A DNA stretch of 64,000 bases. Origin: an uncultured Methylophilaceae bacterium (lineage in GTDB: Bacteria > Pseudomonadota > Gammaproteobacteria > Burkholderiales > Methylophilaceae). Of this stretch, positions 1 to 9,176 are shown piece by piece. Position 1 is the stretch's first letter, and each line of letters starts with the position of its first letter. Location of the stretch: the NCBI GenBank assembly GCA_903834185.1, contig CAILHX010000010.1, positions 89,501 through 153,500 of the forward strand, read 5' to 3'. The position numbers and the translations under genes are program-made. The notes below the pieces were generated by a model. It saw nothing but the letters and a program-made list of their open reading frames with translations, was not told where the DNA came from and made no database searches.

Positions 1-2
1 GG

Positions 3-668
3 GCAAAAGCGCATCAGGATTCCGTCATAGCAGTGCTTGGCAATCATGACCTGCACGCACTTGTGGTATATGAAGGGATGGTAGCCGCGCATCGCATGGA
101 TACGCTGGATGCCTTGCTTGCCGCGCCGGATGCGCCCTCTCTGTTTGAGTGGCTACGCTGGCAAAGACTTGCTTATGCTCATGACGACTACTTGCTTGCG
201 CATGCCGGCTTATTGCCTCAATGGACCGCAGTTAAGACGCTGGCGTTAGCCGGAGAAGTCGAACAGGTGTTACGCAGTGAACATTATCTTGATTTTCTGC
301 GCCACATGTATGGCAATCAGCCCAACTCATGGCATGATGATTTGTCAGGATTTGACAGGTTACGCGTCATCACCAACTCACTGACGCGTTTGCGGATATG
401 TACCGCAGATGGGGAGATGGAGTTCAAGTTCAAAGGCAAGCTGGCCGATGTTCCGCAGGGCTACCATGCATGGTTCGACCTGCCTGCAAGAGCAAGTCGC
501 GACAGTACTGTTATTTTCGGGCACTGGTCTGCGCTTGGCTTAATGCTTAAGGAGCGAGTGATCGCCCTCGATACCGGTTGCCTGTGGGGCGGCAGCCTTA
601 CTGCTCTCCGTTTGCAGGACCGTCAAGTGTTTCAAGTGCCGCGCGCGGCGGCAGATGCAATTGGTTGA
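3..668 (+). CDS. apaH: Ap4A hydrolase (symmetrical), 5' end cut by window edge
   Basis: Symmetrical bis(5'-nucleosyl)-tetraphosphatase, a cytosolic metallophosphoesterase that splits diadenosine tetraphosphate into two ADP. The frame is open to the left edge, so roughly 50-60 N-terminal residues are missing (about 221 of the usual 270-280 are present). The GTG at 33 lies inside the conserved VLGNHDLH metal-binding motif and cannot be the true start. Further family signatures are HAGLLPQW, FGHWSALG and ALDTGCLWGG near the end. The last 71 bases overlap the 3' end of the convergent acyltransferase gene on the other strand, so both proteins share coding DNA tail to tail. Identification is firm from motifs. 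Confidence 0.93.
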   Translation, partial: AKAHQDSVIAVLGNHDLHALVVYEGMVAAHRMDTLDALLAAPDAPSLFEWLRWQRLAYAHDDYLLAHAGLLPQWTAVKTLALAGEVEQVLRSEHYLDFLRHMYGNQPNSWHDDLSGFDRLRVITNSLTRLRICTADGEMEFKFKGKLADVPQGYHAWFDLPARASRDSTVIFGHWSALGLMLKERVIALDTGCLWGGSLTALRLQDRQVFQVPRAAADAIG

Positions 669-1467
669 CGATCTGGTCATATGCAGCTTTTGCCAGAGAC
701 GGCCTATCCTGCCCCTGATGTGAGATCGGCTGCAAAAAAACTATTTCAGCTTCTATCTTCGGTTGCTGCAGGATGATCGTCAACGATTGCCACAAGTTCA
801 TTTCGCCGATGAATGCAACATCGGTATTGGTGCTGCCATCCGGCGATAAATAACGCAATGCGATCGGCAGAATATCGACATTGGTCTCCACCGCAGCTTG
901 CAACAAGCTGCTTTTAAAAGGCAATACGTAGGTGCCATCCGTGGTTGTTCCTTCAGGAAAAACACAAAAACAGTCACCTTCGTTCAAAACTTTTGCACCT
1001 TCGCCGGCGACTCTGGCAGCATCCTTACGTCGTGCGCGCTCTATGAATACTACACCGCATTGCTTTGCTAACCAGCCGATCAATGGGTAGCTGCGCACTT
1101 CCGATTTTGCAACGAACCGTACCGGAACTACCGAATTAATCACCCATGGGTCTACCCAGGAGATATGGTTGGCAACCAGCATCAGCGTCTGGCTGGGCAA
1201 TGCTCCTGAAACAACGACGCGAATCCGCAGCAGGGGAAGCACTCTCTGGCACCAACGCTTGATCAGCTGCCTGCGACCATCGTCAGACAACCAAGGCAAA
1301 CGGAAAGCCGCTAGCAGTAACGCCCAAAACAAATAGACAAAAAACCGGACTCTACTAATAAACAGGGACAGACCACCATGTATGGCTTTATTTTTCAGCG
1401 GACTGTCCCCATTAATTAAGCTGCCTGATTTTATGATATTGCTTATATTCAGCTGTGTTCTGAACAC
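598..1467 (-). CDS. plsC: 1-acyl-sn-glycerol-3-phosphate acyltransferase; start uncertain
   Basis: PlsC/LPLAT-family acyltransferase, acylating lysophosphatidate to phosphatidate at the inner membrane in phospholipid synthesis. The catalytic HX4D motif is in NHISWVD, the phosphate-binding block is FPEGTT, and a hydrophobic N-terminal segment (VYLFWALLLAAF) anchors it. The open frame starts with a GTG at 1467, but the first 35 or so residues do not look like PlsC and coincide with a hairpin element around 1362-1412. The genuine start may have been replaced by, or lie just after, that element; a TTG within VYLFW is the only later candidate I see before the core. Its 3' end overlaps apaH by 71 bases. 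Confidence 0.85.
   Translation of the reverse strand: MFRTQLNISNIIKSGSLINGDSPLKNKAIHGGLSLFISRVRFFVYLFWALLLAAFRLPWLSDDGRRQLIKRWCQRVLPLLRIRVVVSGALPSQTLMLVANHISWVDPWVINSVVPVRFVAKSEVRSYPLIGWLAKQCGVVFIERARRKDAARVAGEGAKVLNEGDCFCVFPEGTTTDGTYVLPFKSSLLQAAVETNVDILPIALRYLSPDGSTNTDVAFIGEMNLWQSLTIILQQPKIEAEIVFLQPISHQGQDRPSLAKAAYDQIVNQLHLPPRAALETLDGPANGEQ
1362..1412. repeat. REP-like hairpin at the 5' end of plsC
   Basis: Two imperfect inverted 12-base arms of the pattern GGGACAGNCCNC (GGGACAGACCAC at 1365-1376 on the plus strand, GTCCGC-type partner at 1400-1411 as its complement) enclose a loop of about 23 bases. Elements with GGGACAG/CTGTCCC arms are common as REP-type repeats in proteobacteria, often tied to REP-associated tyrosine transposases. 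No second copy was seen in this window, so the repeat status rests on resemblance alone. It lies within the reading frame that leads into plsC. Confidence 0.5.
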
Positions 1468-1481
1468 AGATGTTACGATTA

Positions 1482-1940
1482 TTAATGACTCACTCGCGTA
1501 ATGCCGCCACTTTCCAGCAACCTGACTTTTTCACCAGGATGGAATTGCTCAGTCGCTTCCTGAACGATGGCCACCAGCTCACCACTCGTATCCAGCTTCA
1601 CGGTAATCTCTACACCATCTTTCTTGGTCAGCGCTTCTTCCGCTGCAGAGCCTGCTAATGCTCCAGCTACTGCACCTAGCACCCCGGTAACGATCTCTCC
1701 CTTGCCTTTGCCCAGGCTGCTCCCGGCAACGCCACCCACAACACCGCCAGCGACAGCGCCTACTTTGCTATCGGTGCCCTCTATCTTCACCATACGCACA
1801 CTTTCCACCACGCCCATCTTGATATGCTGAATCTGACGCGTCTCATCTCGGCTATAGACATCACCCGCGTTACTGCTCGCGCAACCTGCCAGGATATCCG
1901 TTAGCAATAATGCCGCCAGCAATATACTGATATGTTTCAT
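1482..1940 (-). CDS. Glycine-zipper outer-membrane lipoprotein (SlyB/PcpY-like)
   Basis: Small envelope lipoprotein of 152 residues. The signal peptide ends in the lipobox LAGC, followed by CASSN. The middle (about residues 58-100) is a glycine-zipper segment (VGAVAGGVVGGVAGSSLG, then VLGAVAGALAGSAAEEAL) of the 2TM type seen in SlyB-like proteins; the C-terminal part is a small beta domain. The ATG at 1940 is chosen over the adjacent one at 1943 because AAGGAGG sits six bases upstream of it; the longer frame to 1961 has no such site. It follows the PfkB kinase gene by 26 bases on the same strand and may be co-transcribed. Exact role unknown; envelope integrity is the usual guess for the family. 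Confidence 0.82.
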   Translation of the reverse strand: MKHISILLAALLLTDILAGCASSNAGDVYSRDETRQIQHIKMGVVESVRMVKIEGTDSKVGAVAGGVVGGVAGSSLGKGKGEIVTGVLGAVAGALAGSAAEEALTKKDGVEITVKLDTSGELVAIVQEATEQFHPGEKVRLLESGGITRVSH

Positions 1941-1966
1941 CATGTTCCTCCTTAAAATCAATTGAA

Positions 1967-2905
1967 CTAAAGTACCAGATTCTCACCAAATGCAAGCTTG
2001 TAGCGGCTTGCAATATCCTGCCTGGTTGGCTGATGATTCTGCCCACCACGGCTGGCGATCTTGATCGAACCCATCACTGCAGCCAGTTGCCCGCTGGTTT
2101 TCCAGCTCCAGCCTTGAGCCATTCCGTAAAGCAAACCGGCACGGTAGGCGTCGCCACAGCCTGTCGGATCAACCACTGCTTCTGCTTTAACGCAGGGGAT
2201 CTCGATGCGCTGACCATCTGTGTAAATATGTGAACCTTGCGCCCCCAGCGTCACAATCAGTGTTTTTACCCTGCTCGCCAGTGCATCCAGATTCAGGCCG
2301 GTTTTATCCTGCATCATCTGCGCCTCGTAATCGTTAAATGCCATATAGTCGGCGAGTTCGATAAAATGTAGCAACTCTTCTCCATTGAACATGGGTAAGC
2401 CCTGGCCAGGGTCGAACATGAATGGAATCCCAAGTTTCTTGAATTCGTCTGCGTGCTGAAACATGCCGTCGCGCCCATCCGGAGCGATAATGCCCAAGCC
2501 AACCCCTTTACTGTCTGCCACCTTATTCTGATGCGAGAAATTCATCGCGCCCGGATGGAATGCGGTGATCTGGTTATCATCTCTATCAGTCGTAATAAAT
2601 GCCTGTGCAGTAAAACTGCCTGGAACCTGGCGTACATACTCATTACTGATTGCATTCTTCTGCAGCCAATCGGCGTAGCTGGCAAAGTCATCGCCTACCG
2701 TAGCCATGATGCGCGGGCTGCCACCCAGCAGGTTCAGGTTATAAGCAATATTACCGGCGGTACCGCCGAACTCGCGGCGCATTTCCGGCACTAGAAACGC
2801 CACATTCAGAATATGAATCTTATCGGGCAGGATATGATTTTTAAATTGATCCGGAAACACCATGATGGTGTCGTACGCCATGGAACCGCAAATGAGAGTG
2901 TGCAT
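1967..2905 (-). CDS. PfkB-family carbohydrate/nucleoside kinase (adenosine-kinase-like)
   Basis: Ribokinase-fold kinase of 312 residues. The N-terminal PfkB signature is FGGTAGNIAYNL and the C-terminal catalytic signature is VDPTGCGDAYRAG, with the catalytic Asp in the GCGD loop. Beta-proteobacterial proteins of this kind are often annotated as adenosine kinase or 'carbohydrate kinase', but the substrate cannot be told from sequence. It starts with ATG at 2905 and lies upstream of the glycine-zipper lipoprotein gene. The region 2906-3001 before it shows nothing I can name. Confidence 0.85.
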   Translation of the reverse strand: MHTLICGSMAYDTIMVFPDQFKNHILPDKIHILNVAFLVPEMRREFGGTAGNIAYNLNLLGGSPRIMATVGDDFASYADWLQKNAISNEYVRQVPGSFTAQAFITTDRDDNQITAFHPGAMNFSHQNKVADSKGVGLGIIAPDGRDGMFQHADEFKKLGIPFMFDPGQGLPMFNGEELLHFIELADYMAFNDYEAQMMQDKTGLNLDALASRVKTLIVTLGAQGSHIYTDGQRIEIPCVKAEAVVDPTGCGDAYRAGLLYGMAQGWSWKTSGQLAAVMGSIKIASRGGQNHQPTRQDIASRYKLAFGENLVL

Positions 2906-3001
2906 TTTAATAAAGTATTGTGAGTGAACGATAATGGGGGTGAAGTATGCCTCACGGCACCTAACATGTCACCCGCCAATTTACTGCATAGTCGATGAAA
3001 A

Positions 3002-3460
3002 CTAAGCCTTATTTAGCAGAAAGATTCCGGCATTCAGCGTAGCCGCATAAGACACCCAGATAAAGTATGGAGCCATTAACCAGGTCACGGCAACCAAGCT
3101 GTTGCGGGAATGTATGGCGAGCAACCCAATGCAAAAGAGCATCGCTGTTATATCTATAAGTGCCAACCCAGTGCGATGCATGCCGAAGAACAGCCAGGAC
3201 CATAATGCATTCAATATAAGCTGTGTCACCCACAAAGTTTTCAGTTTCTGATCAGTTGAACAAAATATCAACCAGCCTGCCACCGCGATCATCACATACA
3301 GAATGCTCCACACTGGCGGGAACAACCAATTGGGTGGTGTCCAGGAAGGTTTCACCTGTTGCGCATACCACGCTCCTGGCTGAAAGTGCACGCCTGAGGC
3401 AGCAACAACAGCCACGATCAGTATGAATAAAAGCAAAGTCCAGTAGGAACGCTTGTGCAT
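3002..3460 (-). CDS. tspO: TspO/MBR tryptophan-rich sensory protein
   Basis: Five-helix membrane protein of 152 residues of the TspO/peripheral benzodiazepine-receptor family, which binds porphyrins and haem intermediates. Family marks are the W-rich block QVKPSWTPPNWLFPPVWSILYV near residues 34-55 (split motif WTPPNW..F.PVW) and ALWSWLFFGMHRTGLALIDI later. The start at 3460 is preferred: it begins directly before the first helix, with GAGG about nine bases upstream, while the longer frame overlaps hemJ. It is directly downstream of hemJ (17 bases apart), suggesting one transcript for protoporphyrin handling. Confidence 0.9.
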   Translation of the reverse strand: MHKRSYWTLLLFILIVAVVAASGVHFQPGAWYAQQVKPSWTPPNWLFPPVWSILYVMIAVAGWLIFCSTDQKLKTLWVTQLILNALWSWLFFGMHRTGLALIDITAMLFCIGLLAIHSRNSLVAVTWLMAPYFIWVSYAATLNAGIFLLNKA

Positions 3461-3477
3461 TTGTTCTGCCTCAGTTT

Positions 3478-3888
3478 TCAAAAAGGTTTCACTACGACCA
3501 ACACGACCACCACCAGCAGGATGATCACCGGTATCTCGTTGAACCAGCGAAACCATACATGGCTATGCATGTTGCGTTGTGCCGCGAAATCCCTCATCAG
3601 CTTGCCGCAATACAGGTGATATCCGATCAAACCTGCGACTAATAGCAACTTGGCATGCAACCAGCCGCCGGTGATGCCGTAACCCTGCCATAACCAAACA
3701 CCAAATACCAAAGCCAGCAAGGCAAGAGGGGTCATGAATCGATACAGCTTGCGCTCCATCAATTCCAGCCTGGCGATGGTAGCAGGATGATCCACCATTG
3801 CGTGATTGACGAACAAACGCGGCAGGTAGAATAACCCTGCGAACCAGCTGGTCACGAATACGATATGCAGTGCTTTGATCCACAGCAT
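3478..3888 (-). CDS. hemJ: Protoporphyrinogen IX oxidase, HemJ type
   Basis: Membrane protein of 136 residues of the HemJ (UPF0093) family, which oxidises protoporphyrinogen IX to protoporphyrin IX in haem synthesis. It has four predicted membrane helices; the conserved His is in LWIKALHIVFVTSWFAG, and the family-typical MERKLYRFMTPLAL and GGWLHAKLLLVAGL blocks follow. Full length for the family. It begins two bases after the nadE stop codon and is followed by tspO, so nadE-hemJ-tspO form a likely operon. The cytochrome oxidase locus and the haem A synthesis genes in this window are likely consumers of its product. Confidence 0.9.
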   Translation of the reverse strand: MLWIKALHIVFVTSWFAGLFYLPRLFVNHAMVDHPATIARLELMERKLYRFMTPLALLALVFGVWLWQGYGITGGWLHAKLLLVAGLIGYHLYCGKLMRDFAAQRNMHSHVWFRWFNEIPVIILLVVVVLVVVKPF

Positions 3889-3890
3889 GC

Positions 3891-5525
3891 TTATACTTTC
3901 CGAGCGCCATCAAAGTCAGGACGGTAACCCGACGTAATGGGATATCGTCTGTCTTTACCGAAGCCTCTGTGCGTGATGCGCACGCCGACTGGAGCCTGGC
4001 GGCGTTTATATTCATTACGGTCGATCAGAGTAACGACGCGTCGGACGTCTTCCGTCTTAAAACCGGCATCGATGATATCCGCAGGACTCTGGTCGTACTC
4101 CACATACATCTCCATAATGGCGTCCAATACCGGATAAGGCGGCAGTGAATCCTGATCGGTCTGATCGAGCCGTAATTCAGCCGATGGCGCTCTGGTGATG
4201 ATGCGCTGGGGAATGATGGGTGATAGTTTGTTTCTATAATCGGCCAGCCTGTACACCAATGTTTTGGGGACATCCTTCAGCACAGCGAAACCGCCAGCCA
4301 TATCGCCGTAAAGCGTGGAATAACCTACGCCCATCTCACTCTTGTTGCCGGTAGTGAGTACCAGGCTGCCGAATTTATTGGATAAAGCCATGAGCAAAGT
4401 ACCGCGTATGCGCGCCTGCAGATTCTCTTCCGCCAGATCGAACGGCATATCCTTGAAATCATTACCCAGCGCCTGCATAAAGCCTTCGAAGGTGGTTTGT
4501 ATGGGAATCTCGCTATAGTCCACATTGAGGATCAGTGCCATCTCACGCGCATCCAGCAGACTGATCTCAGCAGTATAAGGTGACGGCATCATCACGGCCC
4601 GCACTCGCTCTGCGCCTAATGCATCTACTGCAATGGCAAGGGTAAGCGCTGAATCTATGCCTCCCGAAAGCCCCAGCACCACGCCGGGGAAATGGTTTTT
4701 GTCTATGTAATCCTTCACTCCCAGACACAGGGCGCCATACACGCTGGCCTCAAGCGCCAGCTGTGGCGTGATGGTTCCAGGCTTTATATTCGCGGCTGTA
4801 CCTGCGGTATCCAATTCGATAAAACTGAGCGTCTCGGTGAAAGCCGGCAGCTGGTGCATGATTTGCCCAGACTGGTTGACCACGAAACTGGCACCGTCGA
4901 ACACCAGTTCATCCTGCCCCCCTACCAGATTGACATAGATGGAAGCCATGCCGGTTTCAGCATTGCGCTGGCGCATCACCTGATGACGCGTATGCTGTTT
5001 TTCCATGTGATAAGGTGAGGCATTCAGTGCCAGCAAGATGCTGGCACCTGCTTTTCTGGCCAGCATCGCCGGTTCCGGCTCCCATACATCGGCACAGATC
5101 ACCACGCCAAAACTGATACCCTCCAGCTCGAATACCAGCGGTGCAGACCCCTTGGAGAAATAACGCTCTTCGTCGAATACGCTGTGGTTAGGCAGGATAT
5201 GCTTGAGATAAGTCGCTTCGATATTGCCGTTTCTTAGCAGCGAAGCCGCGTTGTAGTGCTTGTCGCCGATCTTATGCGGATGCCCGACCAGCAAGGCGAT
5301 ATCCAACTTTTGAGTGGCAATATGCCGCAACGCAAAATCGCATGATTGGTAGAAATCATCGCGCAACAACAAATCTTCAGGGGGATAGCCAGCCAGCGCA
5401 AGTTCCGGGGTGATCAGCAATCTGGCACCACCAGCCACAGCCTCTCTTGCCGCAGTCAATATCATCTCAGCATTACCGCTGAAATCACCAACGGTAAAAT
5501 TGAACTGGGCCAGTGCTAACTTCAT
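3891..5525 (-). CDS. nadE: Glutamine-dependent NAD+ synthetase
   Basis: Two-domain enzyme of 544 residues that makes NAD from deamido-NAD, with ammonia drawn from glutamine. The N-terminal nitrilase-type amidase domain (about 1-250) shows the Glu in LITPELALAGYPPEDLL, the Lys near LKHILPNHSVFDEERYF and the nucleophilic Cys in VVICADVWEP. The C-terminal synthetase (about 265-540) carries the ATP P-loop GLSGGIDSALT. Length and domain order match the usual bacterial glutamine-hydrolysing form. ATG at 5525; the ankyrin-repeat gene ends 23 bases upstream. Confidence 0.96.
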   Translation of the reverse strand: MKLALAQFNFTVGDFSGNAEMILTAAREAVAGGARLLITPELALAGYPPEDLLLRDDFYQSCDFALRHIATQKLDIALLVGHPHKIGDKHYNAASLLRNGNIEATYLKHILPNHSVFDEERYFSKGSAPLVFELEGISFGVVICADVWEPEPAMLARKAGASILLALNASPYHMEKQHTRHQVMRQRNAETGMASIYVNLVGGQDELVFDGASFVVNQSGQIMHQLPAFTETLSFIELDTAGTAANIKPGTITPQLALEASVYGALCLGVKDYIDKNHFPGVVLGLSGGIDSALTLAIAVDALGAERVRAVMMPSPYTAEISLLDAREMALILNVDYSEIPIQTTFEGFMQALGNDFKDMPFDLAEENLQARIRGTLLMALSNKFGSLVLTTGNKSEMGVGYSTLYGDMAGGFAVLKDVPKTLVYRLADYRNKLSPIIPQRIITRAPSAELRLDQTDQDSLPPYPVLDAIMEMYVEYDQSPADIIDAGFKTEDVRRVVTLIDRNEYKRRQAPVGVRITHRGFGKDRRYPITSGYRPDFDGARKV

Positions 5526-5548
5526 ACGATGTGTTTCATAAGGACACC

Positions 5549-6505
5549 TTAGTAGCTACCACCCGCATCCTTCAGTAATTTAACAATCTCATGTTGCTGC
5601 TTTTTCATGGCATACACCAGTGCGGTCAATCCGTACTGATCTTTCGCTTTCACATTGACATGGTGATCCAGCATTAACTGCACCATGGGCACGGAATGGC
5701 TATCTACCGCGAAATGCAGTAACGGTGTACCCTCGGAGTCTTCACCATTCACATCGGCGCCGGCATCCAGCAATATCTTCGCGGCATCGGTTCTGCCACG
5801 TTTGACAGCCCAGGACAATGCCGTCCATTCTGTTTTGTCTTTTACACCTACTTTCGCACCACCATCCAGTAAAGCCTGCAGCGCTCCCACTTGACCTTCG
5901 CGCGCGGCAATCATAAGTGCGGTGGTTCCAAACCTGTCCTGTACCGCCACATCCGCCTTATTTTTGAGTAAGGTTTGTATGGTCGGCACATCGCCTTTCT
6001 TGGCCGCAAACATCAGCAGGCTACGCCCATCGTCCGTTTTTGAATTAGCACTCACTCCATGTTGTATCAACATGTCCACGATCTTGTCGTATCCTGAACT
6101 TGCCGCCAGTCCCATGGCGCTCCAGCCTGCGTCATCGCGAACCGTCACATCGGCTTTTCTATCCAGCAACACTTGCACGGTAGATATATAATTTTTCTTG
6201 GCCGCAAACATCAATGCCGTCCAACCGCCCGAGTCTTTTGCATTGATCTCCGCACCTTTGTCCAGCAAAGCACTTACTACCAGCGCATTACCTTTGCGTG
6301 CGGCATACATCAGCGCGGTGATGCCATCCTGGTCTTTGGTATTGGCATCCACCCCGCTGGCAAGCATGGCTTGCACAGAGGCCAGATCACCTCTGGCAGA
6401 TACCGTCAACAGATAAGGGATCGCTTCATCGGCACTTGCTGCTATCGGCATGATCAAAGCCGTTGCCAACAGCAAATGAACAACCACTTTTGCTAAATTG
6501 AACAT
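5549..6505 (-). CDS. Periplasmic ankyrin-repeat protein
   Basis: Protein of 318 residues with a signal peptide (hydrophobic run VVVHLLLATALIMPIAASA, cleavage likely after ASA) followed by about nine consecutive ankyrin repeats to the C terminus; repeat cores such as DGITALMYAARKGNALVVSALLDKGAEIN recur every 33 residues. The start at 6505 has AAAGGAG five bases upstream; a longer frame runs into the sucD stop region. It is ten bases downstream of sucD, so probably co-transcribed with sucCD. Ankyrin repeats mediate protein binding; the partner is unknown. Bacterial periplasmic ankyrin proteins have been linked to oxidative stress, for example near catalase genes, but nothing here shows that. 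Confidence 0.85.
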   Translation of the reverse strand: MFNLAKVVVHLLLATALIMPIAASADEAIPYLLTVSARGDLASVQAMLASGVDANTKDQDGITALMYAARKGNALVVSALLDKGAEINAKDSGGWTALMFAAKKNYISTVQVLLDRKADVTVRDDAGWSAMGLAASSGYDKIVDMLIQHGVSANSKTDDGRSLLMFAAKKGDVPTIQTLLKNKADVAVQDRFGTTALMIAAREGQVGALQALLDGGAKVGVKDKTEWTALSWAVKRGRTDAAKILLDAGADVNGEDSEGTPLLHFAVDSHSVPMVQLMLDHHVNVKAKDQYGLTALVYAMKKQQHEIVKLLKDAGGSY

Positions 6506-6515
6506 CCTGACTCCT

Positions 6516-7397
6516 TTAATTAGCTCGTGCCTTGATGGCTGCCAACATGGCTTCTCCAAGCTGGGCCGGTGAACTTGCTACGACCACACCGGCCTGTTCC
6601 AGCGCGCGCACTTTGTCGGACGCCTTACCGCTACCACCAGATATAATCGCCCCTGCATGCCCCATGCGTTTGCCTGGAGGCGCAGTCTGACCTGCAATAT
6701 AACCTGCCACAGGCTTGCTGACATGCGACTTGATGAATTCTGCCGCCGCTTCTTCATCTGCCCCGCCGATTTCACCCACCATAATAATGGCTTGAGTTTC
6801 TGCATCGGCCTCGAACATTTGCAGACACTCGATAAAATTCAATCCCTTGATCGGATCTCCGCCGATACCGACACAAGTAGTCTGCCCCAAACCCAGCTTC
6901 GTCGTTTGGTGCACGGCCTCATAAGTCAGCGTACCTGAGCGCGAAACTATGCCCACCATACCACGCTGATGGATAAAACCGGGCATGATGCCTATCTTGC
7001 ACTCATCCGGTGTAATGATCCCCGGGCAATTGGGCCCGATGAGATGGGTGCCATTGGCATGAAGCGCGGCCTTTACATTCAGCATATCCAGTACCGGAAT
7101 ACCTTCGGTGATACAAATGATCAGTGCTATGCCGGCATCCGCCGCCTCTATGATTGAGTCCGCCGCAAATGCAGGCGGCACATAGATCACACTGGCGTTT
7201 GCATGTGTGGTACGAACCGCCTCGCGCATGGTGTTGAACACTGGCAGATCCAGATGCAGCTGCCCGCCCTTGCCCGGCGTGACCCCACCCACCATCCGGG
7301 TACCGTAAGCCAATGCCTGTTGCGTATGGAAAGTGCCCTGCTTGCCGGTGAATCCCTGGCACAGCACTTTCGTATTCTTATTGACGAGGATGCTCAT
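6516..7397 (-). CDS. sucD: Succinyl-CoA synthetase alpha subunit
   Basis: ADP/GDP-forming succinate-CoA ligase alpha chain of 293 residues, working in the TCA cycle with SucC. The CoA-binding Rossmann domain starts with [24 protein letters not shown] follows, and the phosphorylated His lies in [10 protein letters not shown]. Full family length. Its ATG at 7397 overlaps the sucC stop by four bases (ATGA), a sign of translational coupling. Confidence 0.97.
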   Translation of the reverse strand: MSILVNKNTKVLCQGFTGKQGTFHTQQALAYGTRMVGGVTPGKGGQLHLDLPVFNTMREAVRTTHANASVIYVPPAFAADSIIEAADAGIALIICITEGIPVLDMLNVKAALHANGTHLIGPNCPGIITPDECKIGIMPGFIHQRGMVGIVSRSGTLTYEAVHQTTKLGLGQTTCVGIGGDPIKGLNFIECLQMFEADAETQAIIMVGEIGGADEEAAAEFIKSHVSKPVAGYIAGQTAPPGKRMGHAGAIISGGSGKASDKVRALEQAGVVVASSPAQLGEAMLAAIKARAN

Positions 7398-8557
7398 GCT
7401 GTTACTGAGGCGACCGCTCTTTTCGCCGCATCGGTCAAACCGTCGGCGGAAATGATCGCCAGTCCGCTTTCACTTAACATTTTTCTGCCCAGATCCACGT
7501 TAGTCCCCTCAAGTCTGACGATGACAGGCACTTGCACACCCACCTCTTTTACCGCAGTGATGATGCCTTCGGCAATAATGTCGCAGCGCATGATGCCGCC
7601 AAAAATGTTGACCAGCACCGACTTTACATTAGGGTCGGCAAGAATGATCTTGAACGCTTTGGATACAGTCTCGGCACTCGCTCCCCCACCTACATCAAGA
7701 AAATTCGCCGGCTGCCCGCCGTGCAGCTTGATGATGTCCATCGTCGCCATTGCCAACCCTGCACCATTCACCATGCAGCCGATATTGCCGTTGAGTGCGA
7801 TGTAATTCAATCCAGCCTCGTGGGCATTGGCTTCCTTTACATCTTCCTGACTCCAGTCGCGCTGCGCGGCGAGGTTTTTTTGGCGATACAAGGCATTGTC
7901 ATCCACGCTTATTTTACAATCCAGCGCCACCAATAAACCTTCAGTGGTCACGATCAAGGGATTGATCTCAAGCAGACTCAAATCGCTTTCCTTGAACAAG
8001 CGGTACAGGCCTTTCAATAATTTGCTGAATGCTGCGATCTGTTCGCCAGACAGCCCAAGTCCGAAAGCAATGTTGCGTGCCTGGAAATCCATAAGACCTA
8101 ACAATGGATCGCAGGTTTCGCGCAGAATTTTTTCAGGGTTGTGATGCGCGATGTCTTCGATCTCCATACCGCCCGCACTCGAGGCCACCACCACCACCCG
8201 CTCCAGACTGCGATCTACCAGCAGGCTCAAATACAATTCACGCGCGATCGGCAAAGTTTCTTCGATCAGCAGGCGATTCACTAGTTGTCCGTCCGGCGCG
8301 TTCTGAACGGTAACCAGCCGTTTGCCCAGCAAAGACCCTGCAAAGGGCTCCACCTCGGCCAGCGACTTAAGCACTTTCACACCACCCGCTTTGCCTCTCC
8401 CTCCGGCATGGATCTGCGCTTTTGCGACACACATTTCGCCGCCCAGACTCTTCGCCACAGCTAATGCAGCCAGCGGACTATCGGCGACCTCACCACGCGG
8501 GATAGGTATCCCATAATCATGTAATAATTGTTTGGCTTGGTATTCGTGCAGATTCAT
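7394..8557 (-). CDS. sucC: Succinyl-CoA synthetase beta subunit
   Basis: Beta chain of 387 residues with an ATP-grasp N-terminal domain ([27 protein letters not shown]) and a C-terminal domain holding [15 protein letters not shown]. The ATG at 8557 is chosen because MNLHEYQAK is the conserved start of the family and gives the normal length; an in-frame upstream ATG would add ten unconserved residues. First gene of the sucC-sucD-ankyrin group. Confidence 0.97.
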   Translation of the reverse strand: MNLHEYQAKQLLHDYGIPIPRGEVADSPLAALAVAKSLGGEMCVAKAQIHAGGRGKAGGVKVLKSLAEVEPFAGSLLGKRLVTVQNAPDGQLVNRLLIEETLPIARELYLSLLVDRSLERVVVVASSAGGMEIEDIAHHNPEKILRETCDPLLGLMDFQARNIAFGLGLSGEQIAAFSKLLKGLYRLFKESDLSLLEINPLIVTTEGLLVALDCKISVDDNALYRQKNLAAQRDWSQEDVKEANAHEAGLNYIALNGNIGCMVNGAGLAMATMDIIKLHGGQPANFLDVGGGASAETVSKAFKIILADPNVKSVLVNIFGGIMRCDIIAEGIITAVKEVGVQVPVIVRLEGTNVDLGRKMLSESGLAIISADGLTDAAKRAVASVTA

Positions 8558-8641
8558 GGTGACAGTTGAATGATGGGATGTTTGCAAGTAAGGCGCAATT
8601 TTGGCGGAAAACGGGTTAAGAAGCCAGTGCAGAACAGTAGA

Positions 8642-9118
8642 TTAAGCATCTTCGCCTCTATGGTATGGATGATTATTCAACACGCTCCATGCGCGATACA
8701 CCTGCTCTGCCAGAACCACACGCACCATCCCGTGCGGCAAGGTCAATGGCGATAAGCTCCATGTCCAGTCGGCTTTTTGTATCACGCTCGGGTGCAGGCC
8801 ATCCGCGCCGCCTATCGCCAGGCTGACATCTCGTCCGCCGGATAGCCAACCCTTGAATCGGTCAGCGAGTTTAATTGTGGTCACTTCCTGCCCATGCTCA
8901 TCCAGTGCGATCAGATAATCCTTGCCTGCAGCATCCAGTATGCGTGCCGCCTCTGCCTCGCGCACCTGTTCTCCACCTTTACCTGCTGCACGTTTATCCG
9001 GTTTCAGTTCTATCAGCGAAATCACTGCCTCTCGTGGCATACGCTTGGCGTACTCCTCAAATCCCGCTGTCACCCAGGCAGGCATCTTATGACCAACAGC
9101 GATGATTTTTAACTTCAC
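8642..9118 (-). CDS. rlmH: 23S rRNA pseudouridine-1915 N3-methyltransferase
   Basis: SPOUT-family methyltransferase of 158 residues that methylates pseudouridine 1915 in 23S rRNA on the assembled 70S ribosome. The start MKLKIIAVGHKMPAWV and the SAM-binding knot region IGGADGLHP, LPHGMVRVVLAEQVYRAW and NHPYHRG are diagnostic. It starts with GTG at 9118. It follows rsfS and nadD on the same strand, the usual beta-proteobacterial arrangement. A perfect 12-base palindrome ATTAAATTTAAT (9120-9131) sits directly before the start codon. Confidence 0.96.
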   Translation of the reverse strand: MKLKIIAVGHKMPAWVTAGFEEYAKRMPREAVISLIELKPDKRAAGKGGEQVREAEAARILDAAGKDYLIALDEHGQEVTTIKLADRFKGWLSGGRDVSLAIGGADGLHPSVIQKADWTWSLSPLTLPHGMVRVVLAEQVYRAWSVLNNHPYHRGEDA

Positions 9119-9176
9119 TATTAAATTTAATCTGAATTGAATCGCTAAATTTAGTCTCTAAATAGAGGGGGCAGCT

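Noticed and set aside
9120..9131. Perfect palindrome ATTAAATTTAAT before rlmH
   Set aside because: Short and A+T-only; could arise by chance, so not listed as an operator.
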